Origin: WJJR01 sp964440935
Lineage (GTDB): Bacteria; Zixibacteria; MSB-5A5; WJJR01
Assembly: GCA_964440935.1 (NCBI GenBank)
Contig: CAYTTY010000023.1
Location: 1-56,396, forward strand
DNA: 56,396 nucleotides
Direction: 5' to 3'
Positions 23,221 to 32,552 of the stretch are shown piece after piece. The position numbers and the translations under genes were made by a program. Within the stretch, counting starts at the first letter, position 1, and each line of letters starts with the position of its first letter. The notes beneath the pieces were generated by a model that was not told the DNA's origin, made no database searches, and was given only the letters and a program-made list of their open reading frames with translations.

Positions 23221-25440
23221 ATGGCCAAGAAGACACGCGCCCGGGACCCGTCACCGAAACAAACAGTACCCGAGCGTCCACCCGCGACGGTCCAAATGTG
23301 GCGGGCTTTGGCGGACAGTCCGGGTGTGCGTTGGGCTGCTTTCGGGATTGTTATACTGTTGATTCTTGCTGCACGGTTTGTGCATGTGGGCGCCGATCCG
23401 CCGACTGATGTATCGTGGAGCCACGCGCTGTTTACCGATCCACCTCAGTACACCTCCTATGCACGGAACGCCGTGGTCTTTGGCGAATGGAATCCGATTG
23501 GTGATGAACGGTTGGTCTTCTTCCAAAAGAACATTACCGGCGTTATCACCTATATCGTGTTTGCCATCCTGGGTCCCGATGTGTCGTCAGGCCAGGTGGT
23601 GGCGATTCTGCTCAATTTGCTCGCGTTGGCATTTGCCATTGGTGTTGCCCATCGCTCGTATGGCTTCTACGCGGGTGTCGGCGCCGGTCTGTTTTTGTCG
23701 CTGAATTATCTGTTTGTCAGTTACAGCCGCATGCCATTTCTGGAAGTGGCGTCAAATGCATCGCTCGTCGCCGGGTTGTACTTTCTCCTGTCATCGCGCA
23801 AGATCTGGTGGATGACGATTGTCGCCGGAGTGGTTGCCGGTCTGGGAACATTCTTTGGTAAAGTAACCGCCCTGCATGCGGCACCGATTTTTTTACTGAC
23901 GGCAATACTGATCGGATGGCAAGCGGAGTCCGATTCGAAGGGACGGCGTTGGGCGCGGCCGATTGGCTACGCGGCGGGGATGCTGGTCATTTATGGCGCG
24001 TGGTATGTGTACGCGTACATGCCTGCCTCACAACAAGTGTTGGACTATCTGCAAGAGCAGTCGTTGTCGCTCTATGGCACTCCGGTGGGGCTGACGTCGG
24101 TCTCCGGATTCATCAACCAGTGGTTTTCCTTCAGCATCAACAATCGTTTGCTCACCTGGGGACCGGTGTTTTCGATTCTTGGGATCTTGGGGATGGTCGG
24201 GCTGGTTGTCCGCAACCTGCCCAACTGGTCCTTCCGTGATGTTTTCAAACAAATGGATCCAGTGGCCCTGGCGGTGGTGGGCTGGTTCTGGTCGGCATGG
24301 GCAGCCTTCATGCCGTTTAACTACCGTCCGGTTCGCTACCAGATCGTCTTGTTAATTCCGCTCGCCATTGCGGCCGGATGGTTGGTGTCGACGGCCTTGG
24401 TCGATGGGTATACACGGGCACGCAAGGACAGACCACGCAGTGTCTCCTGGTGGGCGATTGTCCCATTGGCCGTGATCTTTGCTACAACTCTGCAAGTGAT
24501 GGTGATGCCACATGTGCTGAATATGAATCGCGCCGACGCGCTGTCGCGAGGCATTACGCTGGCGTGTCTGTTTGGGATTGTGCTGGCGGCGATCGTCGTT
24601 GTCATCAAGCGTAAGGAGACCGATGGATCATTGGTCTCAGCACCGACACGCAGTGCACTGAGTTGGATTGTCGTTGCTCTGTTGGTGGTGTTTCTCGTCA
24701 ATCAGGGTCGCCACTTTGCGCGCTGGTGGTCGAACCCGCAGTATTCGATCGAATACGCCAATCGAGACCTCAAACGCATACTGACGAATGACGCCGTGTT
24801 GACCGGCGGCTACGGCACACCGCTCGCGCAGAGTGACAGCATGAAGACATTCCCCGCGATGTTCGGTGTCTCCGAGGTCGATCGTGACTTTTTCGAGACG
24901 TTCCCGGTGACACATGTGGCCGAAGTCGATGATCAGAATCAGCCGTTTAATAAGAACTACCCGAGCATTGCCGGCGGGGCACCACGGGTGACGACATACA
25001 CAATCCGTAATTTACCGGTGAAGATTGTCCGTGTCGCGGAGCTTGGCGGTAATCCACAAGCCGAACGGTACTCTCTCTCCGCCTATGAGAGGATGCGGCA
25101 ACAGGCGGCGGACCTGTCACTCGATTCGGTTCTGACGTTCTTACCGGAGTGGATTGCGGATTCGGGGAATCACTTTTCCGGATGGCGGTGGTTGGGCGAC
25201 GCGTACTCGCGCGCGAACCGTCTGGAAGAGGCGCTCGATGCCTACGAGCACGCGGTGGCGTTCTTCCCCGATGATTTCTTCTTGTGGGCACAGATTGGCG
25301 ATATTTCTTGGGAGTATTACCGAACGGGCGGTGCGACGGAGTATGGGGATCGAGCCATTGAAGCGTGGTCGCGAGCACTGGAATTGAATCCCCGCAATCC
25401 ACAATTGCTCGCACGCCTGTCAAGTGCCGGTGGATCATGA
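23221..25440 (+). CDS. GT39-type membrane glycosyltransferase with TPR tail
   Basis: A 739-residue integral membrane protein. A cytoplasmic basic N-terminus is followed by the first helix (about 35-55) and roughly ten further helices. An early acidic loop before the second helix fits ArnT/PMT-type glycosyltransferases that use polyprenyl-phosphate sugars. The last ~100 residues are TPR-like (WLGDAYSRANRLEEALDAYEHAV). A second protein of the same plan is encoded at 46760. The start ATG at 23221 avoids overlap with the aminotransferase. It overlaps the next gene by 4 bases. Acceptor unknown. Confidence 0.75.
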   Translation: MAKKTRARDPSPKQTVPERPPATVQMWRALADSPGVRWAAFGIVILLILAARFVHVGADPPTDVSWSHALFTDPPQYTSYARNAVVFGEWNPIGDERLVFFQKNITGVITYIVFAILGPDVSSGQVVAILLNLLALAFAIGVAHRSYGFYAGVGAGLFLSLNYLFVSYSRMPFLEVASNASLVAGLYFLLSSRKIWWMTIVAGVVAGLGTFFGKVTALHAAPIFLLTAILIGWQAESDSKGRRWARPIGYAAGMLVIYGAWYVYAYMPASQQVLDYLQEQSLSLYGTPVGLTSVSGFINQWFSFSINNRLLTWGPVFSILGILGMVGLVVRNLPNWSFRDVFKQMDPVALAVVGWFWSAWAAFMPFNYRPVRYQIVLLIPLAIAAGWLVSTALVDGYTRARKDRPRSVSWWAIVPLAVIFATTLQVMVMPHVLNMNRADALSRGITLACLFGIVLAAIVVVIKRKETDGSLVSAPTRSALSWIVVALLVVFLVNQGRHFARWWSNPQYSIEYANRDLKRILTNDAVLTGGYGTPLAQSDSMKTFPAMFGVSEVDRDFFETFPVTHVAEVDDQNQPFNKNYPSIAGGAPRVTTYTIRNLPVKIVRVAELGGNPQAERYSLSAYERMRQQAADLSLDSVLTFLPEWIADSGNHFSGWRWLGDAYSRANRLEEALDAYEHAVAFFPDDFFLWAQIGDISWEYYRTGGATEYGDRAIEAWSRALELNPRNPQLLARLSSAGGS

Positions 25441-26828
25441 ATCGTTATCAACGAAAACAACGTATTGATGTGTCGGTCGTGGTGCCGGCGCACAATGAAG
25501 AAGACAATGTCCGGCCGCTCCTCGAGCAATTTGCGGAGTTGGCTCAGCGCTCGCGCTTCAGTCTCGAAGTCATCATGGTCGATGACGGGTCGACGGACCG
25601 GACACTGCCGCGGCTGGTGGAAATGCAGAAGAAGCACCGCTTTGTCCACATCGTGTCGGTACCGACGCGGCGCGGATTGACCGAGGCGCTGCAAGCAGGC
25701 TTTTCCGTGGCCAACGGGGGCATCCTGGTCTTCTACCCGGCCGACCGTCAGTTTCATCCCAACGATATTCCGAAGATGGTCGAGAGAGTGCGCGAAGGGT
25801 ACGATCTCGTAACGGGACGCAAAATCGGCCAGTACAACAAGCGCGTTGTCTCCGGTGTGTATAACAAGATTTCCCGGGTCCTTTTCCCGTCGATTCAAGT
25901 CACCGATCTCAATTCGGTGAAGGCGTTTCGCCGGGAGCTCATCAATGTGTTTGACTATCGCCATGATTGGCATCGCTTCTGGGTGGCGATTGTCGCCGAA
26001 GCGGGATTCCGCATCGGCGAGGTCGATGTCACGCTTTATCAGCGCACGCAGGGGAAATCGAAGTTCGGTATCTGGCGCATTCCCGGTGCGGTGCTCGATT
26101 TGCTGGCAGTGAAATTCCAATACCACACCATGCGGCGGCCGTTGTGGTATTTCGGGTTCATCGGGTCTGTCCTGCTGCTTGCCGCGTTTGTGATTGGCGC
26201 CTGGGCGTTGTATGAACGGTATGTGCTGGGGGAGGGGTATCGACCGCTGGTGTATCTGGTTATGACGCTCGGCATCGCCGGCATTGTCTTTTTCACACTG
26301 GGTTTTCTGGCGGAGTCGGTCGCGGGCATTCGAGAACGCGTGGAGCTGGTCAAGGGGATGCCGCGTCGAAGTTTCTACCAACCACCGTTGCGTGGCTCAT
26401 CATCGCCGCCGGGTGATCGCGAGTCCGACTCACAAACGCAGAAGTCACGATCTGATTCCCGGTCGTCGCGTGGACAGTCGCGTCGTGGTGATCGTGATCG
26501 CGGTGGGCGGCACGGTCGTGGTGACCGTCGCGGCGGACGCAGTCGCGATCGGAATCGTGACGCCAAGGAGTCGGATTCGCGGAGCGCTCAATCTCAATCA
26601 CCGGCGGACTCCTCTTCCGAACAGCCATCGTCAACCAAATCCTCCCATGAATCGCAGCCGAAGCCGGTGGAACAGAATCGACCAACGGGCGATGCGAAGT
26701 CGCGGCGCTCGGCGGATGAGATCACTGAGAAGGCATCACCATCTACCGATAGACCACAGTTCGAAGACACATCGGATGACGACACGCGAGCGAAGGAAGC
26801 GTCCTTTGGACGGCGGAATCGTCGCTGA
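25437..26828 (+). CDS. GT2 glycosyltransferase with membrane anchor and Arg/Ser/Gly-rich tail
   Basis: A 463-residue protein. Residues 1-230 form a GT-A family 2 domain (SVVVPAHNEEDNVRPL; VDDGSTDRT) resembling polyprenyl-phosphate mannosyl or glucosyl transferases. Two membrane helices follow (about 240-300). From about residue 338 the chain is a charged low-complexity tail full of Arg, Ser, Gly and Asp (SRGQSRRGDRDRGGRHG), of the kind seen in RNA-binding proteins. This tail is odd for a glycosyltransferase. It likely loads a lipid carrier for the neighbouring GT39 enzyme. Confidence 0.83.
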   Translation: MNRYQRKQRIDVSVVVPAHNEEDNVRPLLEQFAELAQRSRFSLEVIMVDDGSTDRTLPRLVEMQKKHRFVHIVSVPTRRGLTEALQAGFSVANGGILVFYPADRQFHPNDIPKMVERVREGYDLVTGRKIGQYNKRVVSGVYNKISRVLFPSIQVTDLNSVKAFRRELINVFDYRHDWHRFWVAIVAEAGFRIGEVDVTLYQRTQGKSKFGIWRIPGAVLDLLAVKFQYHTMRRPLWYFGFIGSVLLLAAFVIGAWALYERYVLGEGYRPLVYLVMTLGIAGIVFFTLGFLAESVAGIRERVELVKGMPRRSFYQPPLRGSSSPPGDRESDSQTQKSRSDSRSSRGQSRRGDRDRGGRHGRGDRRGGRSRDRNRDAKESDSRSAQSQSPADSSSEQPSSTKSSHESQPKPVEQNRPTGDAKSRRSADEITEKASPSTDRPQFEDTSDDDTRAKEASFGRRNRR

Positions 26829-26839
26829 GGCGTGCTGCC

Positions 26840-28054
26840 GTGAGTAACGACCGTCCCGACCGTACGATCCTCTTTCTCACGCACAACTATCCGCGACATC
26901 CGGGTGATTTTGCCGGTGCATTTGTGGCACGGTTGGCCGAGCTGCTTGTACAGCGGGGTGATCGCGCGGTCGTGGTATCGCCCCATGCCCCGGGAACGGC
27001 GGCGCAGGAAACCGTCAACGGTGTGATTATTCGCCGCTTCCGATATGCGCCAGACAACCGGGAAATCATCGCCTACCGCGGCGAACTGGGTAAGATCTCA
27101 TTGTGGGGGCCACAAGGCCTATGGGCGTACCGGCGTTTTCTGAAGGCGTTCACGAAAGCCGCACAGGCGGCGTGGCGTGAATTCAAACCGGACGTGGTTC
27201 ATGCGCACTGGTGGATCCCCGGAGGGTTGGTCGCGTCGCGGTTGCCTGAGGGACACCGGACCGTACTCACGATGCATGGTACCGATATTCGGATGTTGGC
27301 GAAGCTGAAGTGGATTCGTCCGCTCGCACGCCGGGTCTTTCAGCGTGCCGACAAGATTACGGTCGTTTCCTCGGCACTCAGGTCGATTGTCGAGCCGGTG
27401 ATTCCAGATGCGAATCAGAAGCTTTCGATTTTGCCGATGCCGCCAAACGATGCGGCGTTCATCAAGCAGGAATACAGGGAACCTGCCGGTGGAAAGCCGC
27501 TGATTCTGTGTGTGACTCGATTTACCGAACAGAAGCGGAACGCCTTATTGTTAGAGGCGGCCGCGCAGCTGGCCACTGGTGGATTGGGCTTTCGTCTGAC
27601 GTTTATCGGCACGGGCCCCCTTGAGGAGCAACTGCGAATCGCGGTGAAACACTTCGGCCTTGAAACCGTGGTCGAATTCGCGTCACCGCTTCCGCAGGCG
27701 GAACTGGCGGCCGAGTATTGCCGGGCTGATCTGGTGGTGTTGCCCTCGGTTGATGAAGGATTGGGCATGGTGCTGATCGAGGCGCAAATGTGCGGCACAG
27801 CCGTGCTGGGCGTAGAGTCGGGAGGTATTGTCGATATCGTTGAGCACGGGAAGACCGGTTGGCTGGTCGCACCGGATGATGTACAGGCACTGGCGGAGGG
27901 GCTTCGGCACCTGTTAGCCGACCCGGAACTGCGTGCACAACTGGCGCGAGAGGGCCATCGCGCTGCAGTCGCACGGTTCTCCGCGCAGGCCATTACTGAG
28001 CGGTTTGTATCGCTGTATGGATTGAATTCCGATGGAGTCAGTGACTCCGATTAG
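26840..28054 (+). CDS. GT4 glycosyltransferase
   Basis: A 404-residue GT-B fold glycosyltransferase of family 4. The N-terminal domain has LFLTHNYPRHPGDFAG and DVVHAHWWIPGG. The C-terminal nucleotide-sugar domain has LILCVTRFTEQKR and the E-x7-E motif in EGLGMVLIEAQMCGTAVLG. It probably transfers a sugar from a nucleotide donor to a growing surface glycan. The GTG start lies 11 bases after the previous stop. Donor and acceptor are unknown. Confidence 0.88.
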   Translation: MSNDRPDRTILFLTHNYPRHPGDFAGAFVARLAELLVQRGDRAVVVSPHAPGTAAQETVNGVIIRRFRYAPDNREIIAYRGELGKISLWGPQGLWAYRRFLKAFTKAAQAAWREFKPDVVHAHWWIPGGLVASRLPEGHRTVLTMHGTDIRMLAKLKWIRPLARRVFQRADKITVVSSALRSIVEPVIPDANQKLSILPMPPNDAAFIKQEYREPAGGKPLILCVTRFTEQKRNALLLEAAAQLATGGLGFRLTFIGTGPLEEQLRIAVKHFGLETVVEFASPLPQAELAAEYCRADLVVLPSVDEGLGMVLIEAQMCGTAVLGVESGGIVDIVEHGKTGWLVAPDDVQALAEGLRHLLADPELRAQLAREGHRAAVARFSAQAITERFVSLYGLNSDGVSDSD

Positions 28055-28134
28055 ATGTTCCGACTTGATCGCGCCCGGTGGGCGGGGTATGGTAGCGGTC
28101 TGATGAAGCACCACACCGATTCGATGGATCAGAT

Positions 28135-28851
28135 ATGAACGGACTTGTCGTCATTCCCACCTATAATGAGATCGAGAATCTTCCTCGTATCGTGCCCGAC
28201 ATCCTGGAGCAGGATGACCGGCTGTCGATTCTGGTGGTGGATGACAACTCTCCTGATGGCACCGGGCAGCTGGCCGACAAGCTGTCCGCCGATAATCCCC
28301 GTATCCATGTATTGCACCGTCAGGACAAAGAGGGACTGGGCAAGGCGTATCTGGCCGGATTCCGGTGGGCGCTCGAGCGTGACTACGATCGCATATTCGA
28401 AATGGATGCCGACTTCTCGCACAATCCCAAATACCTTCCCGAGTTTCTTAAGGCCTCGGAAGAAGCCGATGTGGTGTTGGGCTCGCGCTATGTCAAGGGT
28501 GTTAATGTCATCAATTGGCCGATGATGCGCCTGTTGTTATCGTACTACGCCAACGTCTATGCTCGGGTGGTGACCGGACTGCCGGTCCGCGACGCCACCG
28601 GCGGATTCAAGTGTTTCCGTCGCGAGGTCCTGGAGCGCATCGATTTGGATACCGTGGGATCGAATGGATACGCATTTCAAATCGAAATGTCGTTTCGCGC
28701 GTGGAAGCTGGGCTTTACGATCCGCGAGATTCCGATCGTTTTTGTCGACCGTGAGCAGGGCCAATCAAAGATGTCCAAGCGGATTGTGCGCGAAGCGATC
28801 TGGATGGTGCCAAAACTGCGCTGGATGTCAATAACCGGTCGGTTGGGTTAG
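28135..28851 (+). CDS. Polyprenyl/dolichol-phosphate mannosyltransferase-like GT2
   Basis: A 238-residue soluble GT2 enzyme of DPM1 type. VVIPTYNEIENLPRIV and VVDDNSPDGTGQLAD are diagnostic, followed by EMDADFSHNPKYLP and GSRYVKG. It makes a polyprenyl-phosphate sugar that membrane GT39-type enzymes such as the one at 23221 can use. There is no membrane helix, unlike the GT2 at 25437. Start ATG 28135 after an 80-base gap. Confidence 0.9.
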   Translation: MNGLVVIPTYNEIENLPRIVPDILEQDDRLSILVVDDNSPDGTGQLADKLSADNPRIHVLHRQDKEGLGKAYLAGFRWALERDYDRIFEMDADFSHNPKYLPEFLKASEEADVVLGSRYVKGVNVINWPMMRLLLSYYANVYARVVTGLPVRDATGGFKCFRREVLERIDLDTVGSNGYAFQIEMSFRAWKLGFTIREIPIVFVDREQGQSKMSKRIVREAIWMVPKLRWMSITGRLG

Positions 28852-28854
28852 TCA

Positions 28855-29766
28855 ATGGCCACGGAGCAGTCCGTGTGTGGGTCTGAACAGGAAACCAAGC
28901 CTACTGTTACGCTGTCGTTTCTTCTCGTTACACACAATTCTCAGCCGGTTCTTCACGGATTGCTCGCGTCATTGAAACACAATCCTCCGGAGTGCGTTTG
29001 GGAACTCGTCGTCGTCGACAACGCATCCAGCGATTCGACGATCGATACATTGCGGAGCGAGTTCACCTCGGCGACAATCATCCAATCGCAGATGAACCAC
29101 GGGTTTGCCTGGGGGGTGAATCGTGCCGCAGCCGATGCCAACGGCGAATATTATTGCCTCGTGAATCCCGACATTGAGTGGGACAAAGGAGCCATCGATC
29201 ACTTGCTTTCGTGTTGCCGAGCCAACGAGCAAATCGGTGCTGTCACTCCGAAACTCGTCTATCAGGATGGTCGTCCGCAACTGAGTTTGCGACGTTTTCC
29301 CACTCATCGCAACATCTGGCTGTCCCGTGGGGTGCCGTGGCCACGCCTCATGCAACGACTGTTCGGCTCGACCGAATACACGCACGACTATGCCGGTTCT
29401 GCCGGGCCGGTGGAGGCGGCGGCCGCCGCGTGTTTGCTCATTCGCGCCGAGGCGTTCAATGCGGTCAACGGATTCGATGATCGGTTTTTCCTCTATGTCG
29501 AAGACACAGACTTTTGCCGGCGATTACAGACGGCCGGCTGGGCCGTCTGGTGTGCGCCTGCTGTCACCGTGCGCCATCAGTGGAGTGGAGGGACCCGGCA
29601 CAACCGCACACTGGCCGCACATCATCGGGACAGCATCCGGCATTACTTTCGCAAGCATCATGCCGATAAACCGATACGCAATGTGCTGTTATGTGCCGCG
29701 CTGGCAGTGGCCGGAATGTTCGACTGGTTGTATATCAAGCCGGACCGAGGAGGGCAGGATGTCTAA
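28855..29766 (+). CDS. GT2 glycosyltransferase, rhamnosyltransferase-like
   Basis: A 303-residue GT2 protein with SFLLVTHNSQPVLHGLLAS, VVVDNASSDSTI and the DxD-like NPDIEWDKG. It also has GFDDRFFLYVEDTDFCRRL, the signature of WbbL-type rhamnosyl or related glycosyltransferases. The C-terminal part is hydrophobic (LCAALAVAGMFDW) and may contact the membrane. It overlaps the WecA-like gene by 8 bases, suggesting coupled synthesis on a lipid carrier. Confidence 0.87.
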   Translation: MATEQSVCGSEQETKPTVTLSFLLVTHNSQPVLHGLLASLKHNPPECVWELVVVDNASSDSTIDTLRSEFTSATIIQSQMNHGFAWGVNRAAADANGEYYCLVNPDIEWDKGAIDHLLSCCRANEQIGAVTPKLVYQDGRPQLSLRRFPTHRNIWLSRGVPWPRLMQRLFGSTEYTHDYAGSAGPVEAAAAACLLIRAEAFNAVNGFDDRFFLYVEDTDFCRRLQTAGWAVWCAPAVTVRHQWSGGTRHNRTLAAHHRDSIRHYFRKHHADKPIRNVLLCAALAVAGMFDWLYIKPDRGGQDV

Positions 29767-30844
29767 TTGGATTCTGCTGGCCGGTGCGGTTGTTAGTGGA
29801 TGGGTAATCGTTGCAATCCTTGTCCCGCCGATCGACCGATTGTGCCGACGCCGTGGCTGGCTCGACCAACCGTCTGCACGCAAGATTCACACACGCCCCA
29901 CGCCCCGCCTGACCGGAATTGCCCTCTTCGTGGCCATCTGGGGAACCGTGGCGCTGATGGCGATCATCGATCCATCACGCATGCGCGAATTCACGACGCA
30001 TGCGATACCGGTGAGCATGAGCGCACTACTTGTTCTGGCGGTTGGAATCATCGACGATTTCCGTCCGTTCGGTGGTTGGCCTAAGCTCGGTGCAGAGTTG
30101 CTGACGGGCATCCCGTTGTGGGTCGCCGGGATTGGTTTTGAGCGGGTGTGGGTGCCGTTTGTCGGCGGTGTTGAACTGGGAGTGTTGGCGCTGCCGGTCT
30201 CGATTGTGTGGTACCTGATGCTGCTCAATGCGATTAACATCATCGACGGCGTTGATGGTTTGGCCGTGGCAACCACGACCGTCGCGACTGTGCCTCTGGT
30301 TTGGATTGCGTGGAGCATGAACCTGGCGCCAATCTGGATCGCCTCGGCGGGGTTGATTGGCGGGCTGTTGGCGTTCTGGCGGCATAATCGCCCGCCGGCC
30401 AAGGTCTTTATGGGCGACAGCGGCTCACTGTCGTTGGGTTTCTTCTTTGCTCTGATTGCGTTGTTGGCCCCGATCAAGCGATTCACCGCGCTGGCGTTTT
30501 TTGTGCCCCTGATTGCCTTATTGCTGCCATTGGCCGAATCGGCGCTCTCGGTGGTCCGCCGCACGGTGCGGGGCACCAACCCGATGGCACCGGATGTGAG
30601 CCATCTGCATCACCTGCTGTTGCGGGCCGGATTAAGCCCACGCCAAGTGATTGCGGGATACGCGCTTGTGACGGCGATCTTTGGGGCGATGTGTGTCGCC
30701 TTCCGATATGGCAACCGACGCATCCTGACCGGCGTGTTGGCCTTTTTTGTGTTGTTGGGAGGGTGGGGCTTGGCTATGTTTTTGTCCCGTAGGTTGTCTC
30801 GCCACGATGATACACATCAGACGAGACCGGTGGATGAGGTATAG
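29759..30844 (+). CDS. Polyprenyl-phosphate GlcNAc-1-phosphate transferase family (WecA/TagO-like)
   Basis: A 361-residue polytopic membrane enzyme that starts a lipid-linked glycan by moving a sugar-1-phosphate to undecaprenyl phosphate. Family motifs are the early HTRPTPRLTG, DDFRPFGG, NAINIIDGVDGLA (catalytic Asp pair), KVFMGDSGS, and the His-rich HLHHLLLRAG near the end. About ten hydrophobic helices are visible. AGGAGG lies before the ATG. The context of glycosyltransferases supports O-antigen-like glycan start, not MraY. Confidence 0.9.
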   Translation: MSNWILLAGAVVSGWVIVAILVPPIDRLCRRRGWLDQPSARKIHTRPTPRLTGIALFVAIWGTVALMAIIDPSRMREFTTHAIPVSMSALLVLAVGIIDDFRPFGGWPKLGAELLTGIPLWVAGIGFERVWVPFVGGVELGVLALPVSIVWYLMLLNAINIIDGVDGLAVATTTVATVPLVWIAWSMNLAPIWIASAGLIGGLLAFWRHNRPPAKVFMGDSGSLSLGFFFALIALLAPIKRFTALAFFVPLIALLLPLAESALSVVRRTVRGTNPMAPDVSHLHHLLLRAGLSPRQVIAGYALVTAIFGAMCVAFRYGNRRILTGVLAFFVLLGGWGLAMFLSRRLSRHDDTHQTRPVDEV

Positions 30845-31822
30845 ATGGGTCCTGGCGCATATTTAGAGTTTGAAAAGCCCGTGTTAGAGTTGGAGGCCCG
30901 CATCAAGGACATGCAGGCCTTCGCCAACGATGAGAACGTCGAGCTGACCAAAGAAATCGTTCTCCTCGAACGCAAGCTCGAGAAGTTGAAACGCGATACG
31001 TTTTCGTCGTTGACGCGCTGGCAGCGTGTGCAACTGGCGCGCCACCCGATGCGGCCGTACTCGCGCGATTACATTGAACGGATGACGACCGGCTTCGTCT
31101 CACTGCACGGGGATCGTGCGTTTGGCGATGACCGCGCGCTCATTGGTGGTCCGGCGATCTTGGGCGACTGGCCGGTGATGATTCTCGGTCAACAGAAAGG
31201 ACGGACAACCAAGGAGAAACTTGCGAATAGTTTCGGGATGTGTCATCCCGAAGGGTACCGAAAGGCCATGCGACTGATGCGGCTGGCTGCGAAATTCGGC
31301 CGGCCGATTGTCATTTTGATCGACACGCCGGGCGCGTTTCCGGGGATTGGCGCCGAAGAGCGCGGACAGGCCGAGGCCATCGCCCGCAATTTGCGAGACA
31401 TGGCGCTGCTGCCGGTTCCCGTGGTCATTGCCATCATTGGTGAGGGCGCCTCCGGTGGTGCGCTTGGTGTCGGAGTTGGCGACCGCATTCTCATGATGGA
31501 GAACGCCTGGTATTCGGTGATCTCGCCCGAAGGGTGTGCCGCAATCCTGTGGCGCGAAGCGGGCGCACAGAATTCGCCCAAGGCCGCCGAAGCCTTGAAG
31601 CTCGCCGCCGACGACCTGATTGAATTGGGCATCGTCGACCAGATCATTCCTGAACCGTTGGGTGGTGCACACCGCAATGCCGCCGAGGCGGCCTCGGTCT
31701 TGAAAGTGGTGCTGCTCGATGCGTTGGTCGAGCTATCATCATTGACGGTGGAAGAGTTGATCGCGCGCCGCCGCACGAAATTCCGTCAGATGGGCGTTTA
31801 TGCCGAGGACGACACATTCTAG
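30845..31822 (+). CDS. accA: Acetyl-CoA carboxylase carboxyltransferase subunit alpha
   Basis: A 325-residue crotonase-fold subunit that, with AccD, moves the carboxyl group from biotin to acetyl-CoA. The N-terminal helix YLEFEKPVLELEARIK, the PRSRDY-like MRPYSRDYIERM, and DTPGAFPGIGAEERGQAEAIA are characteristic. It abuts the WecA-like gene with no gap. accD is not in the window, and accB and accC are 20 kb upstream, so the carboxylase genes are scattered. Confidence 0.95.
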   Translation: MGPGAYLEFEKPVLELEARIKDMQAFANDENVELTKEIVLLERKLEKLKRDTFSSLTRWQRVQLARHPMRPYSRDYIERMTTGFVSLHGDRAFGDDRALIGGPAILGDWPVMILGQQKGRTTKEKLANSFGMCHPEGYRKAMRLMRLAAKFGRPIVILIDTPGAFPGIGAEERGQAEAIARNLRDMALLPVPVVIAIIGEGASGGALGVGVGDRILMMENAWYSVISPEGCAAILWREAGAQNSPKAAEALKLAADDLIELGIVDQIIPEPLGGAHRNAAEAASVLKVVLLDALVELSSLTVEELIARRRTKFRQMGVYAEDDTF

Positions 31823-31845
31823 TCGAAAGTGAATTGTGATCATAT

Positions 31846-32010
31846 ATGCTGGATGACGAATTGCTGAAGATCCTTGCTTGCCCGGCGTGCAAGGGTGATC
31901 TGAACTACGACCGGGAGAACAATGTACTCGAGTGCCACCAGTGCCGGTTGCGGTATCGCGTTGAGGACGATATGCCGATTATGGTGATCGACGAAGCGGA
32001 GAAGTTCTAG
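31846..32010 (+). CDS. Trm112-like (UPF0434) small zinc protein
   Basis: A 54-residue protein from ATG 31846 to TAG 32010. Four cysteines in CPACKG and CHQCRLRY form one zinc site, and PIMVIDEAE near the end completes the UPF0434/Trm112 pattern. Members of the wider family can stabilise methyltransferases, but the role of short bacterial versions is unclear. It sits 23 bases after accA, probably in the same transcript. Confidence 0.85.
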   Translation: MLDDELLKILACPACKGDLNYDRENNVLECHQCRLRYRVEDDMPIMVIDEAEKF

Positions 32011-32091
32011 CCGGACTGCCGGTACGCCGATGGCCGGCGGCCGATCAGGACACCGGCTCCGATGTTTGTGGACAATTAGAGAGAGGCATAC

Positions 32092-32544
32092 ATGAAGCTG
32101 TCGAAGTTCTGTGAAGAAGACTTAATGACATTCGACCTCCAGGGTGACAACAAGGAGGCGGTGATTACGGAGTTGGTTGATTTGGCCTCGCAATCGAGCC
32201 TGATCCGTGATCGCGACGAATTGCTGAATGCCGTTCTGGAGCGCGAGAAATTGGTGACGACCGGTGTGGGCTATGGTGTGGCGTTTCCGCATGCCAAGAC
32301 GCGTGCCATGAAGGGCATTGTCATCGCCTTCGGCCGCTCCGAAGTTGGGATCGACTTTGAGGCGATGGACAAGAAGCCGGTGCATCTCTTTTTTCTAATT
32401 GCGGCGCCGGAAGACGCCATCGGTGCACATTTGAACGTGATGGCCCGCCTCTCGTATATCATGAAAAGTGAGAAGAATCGTGAACGCCTGATGCGTGCCA
32501 GAACGCCAGGGGAAGTCCTCCTCATTCTTGATTCAGCACCGTAA
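32092..32544 (+). CDS. ptsN: PTS EIIA-like nitrogen regulatory protein (PtsN family)
   Basis: A 150-residue EIIA domain of the mannitol/fructose/Ntr class. The phosphoryl-accepting His67 is in YGVAFPHAKT, and the start SKFCEEDLMTFDL and FLIAAPEDAIGAHL fit the family. It likely serves in phosphate relay signalling rather than sugar import; no EIIB or EIIC domain, HPr or EI gene is seen near. Strong ribosome site GAGAGAGG upstream. It lies directly before mreC (8 bases), a common but unexplained neighbourhood. Confidence 0.88.
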   Translation: MKLSKFCEEDLMTFDLQGDNKEAVITELVDLASQSSLIRDRDELLNAVLEREKLVTTGVGYGVAFPHAKTRAMKGIVIAFGRSEVGIDFEAMDKKPVHLFFLIAAPEDAIGAHLNVMARLSYIMKSEKNRERLMRARTPGEVLLILDSAP

Positions 32545-32552
32545 GCGGGGGC

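Noticed and set aside
29327..29758. Long N-terminal extension of the WecA-like frame
   Set aside because: It overlaps the GT2 gene in another frame; ATG 29759 has AGGAGG upstream and starts a membrane helix as in the family.
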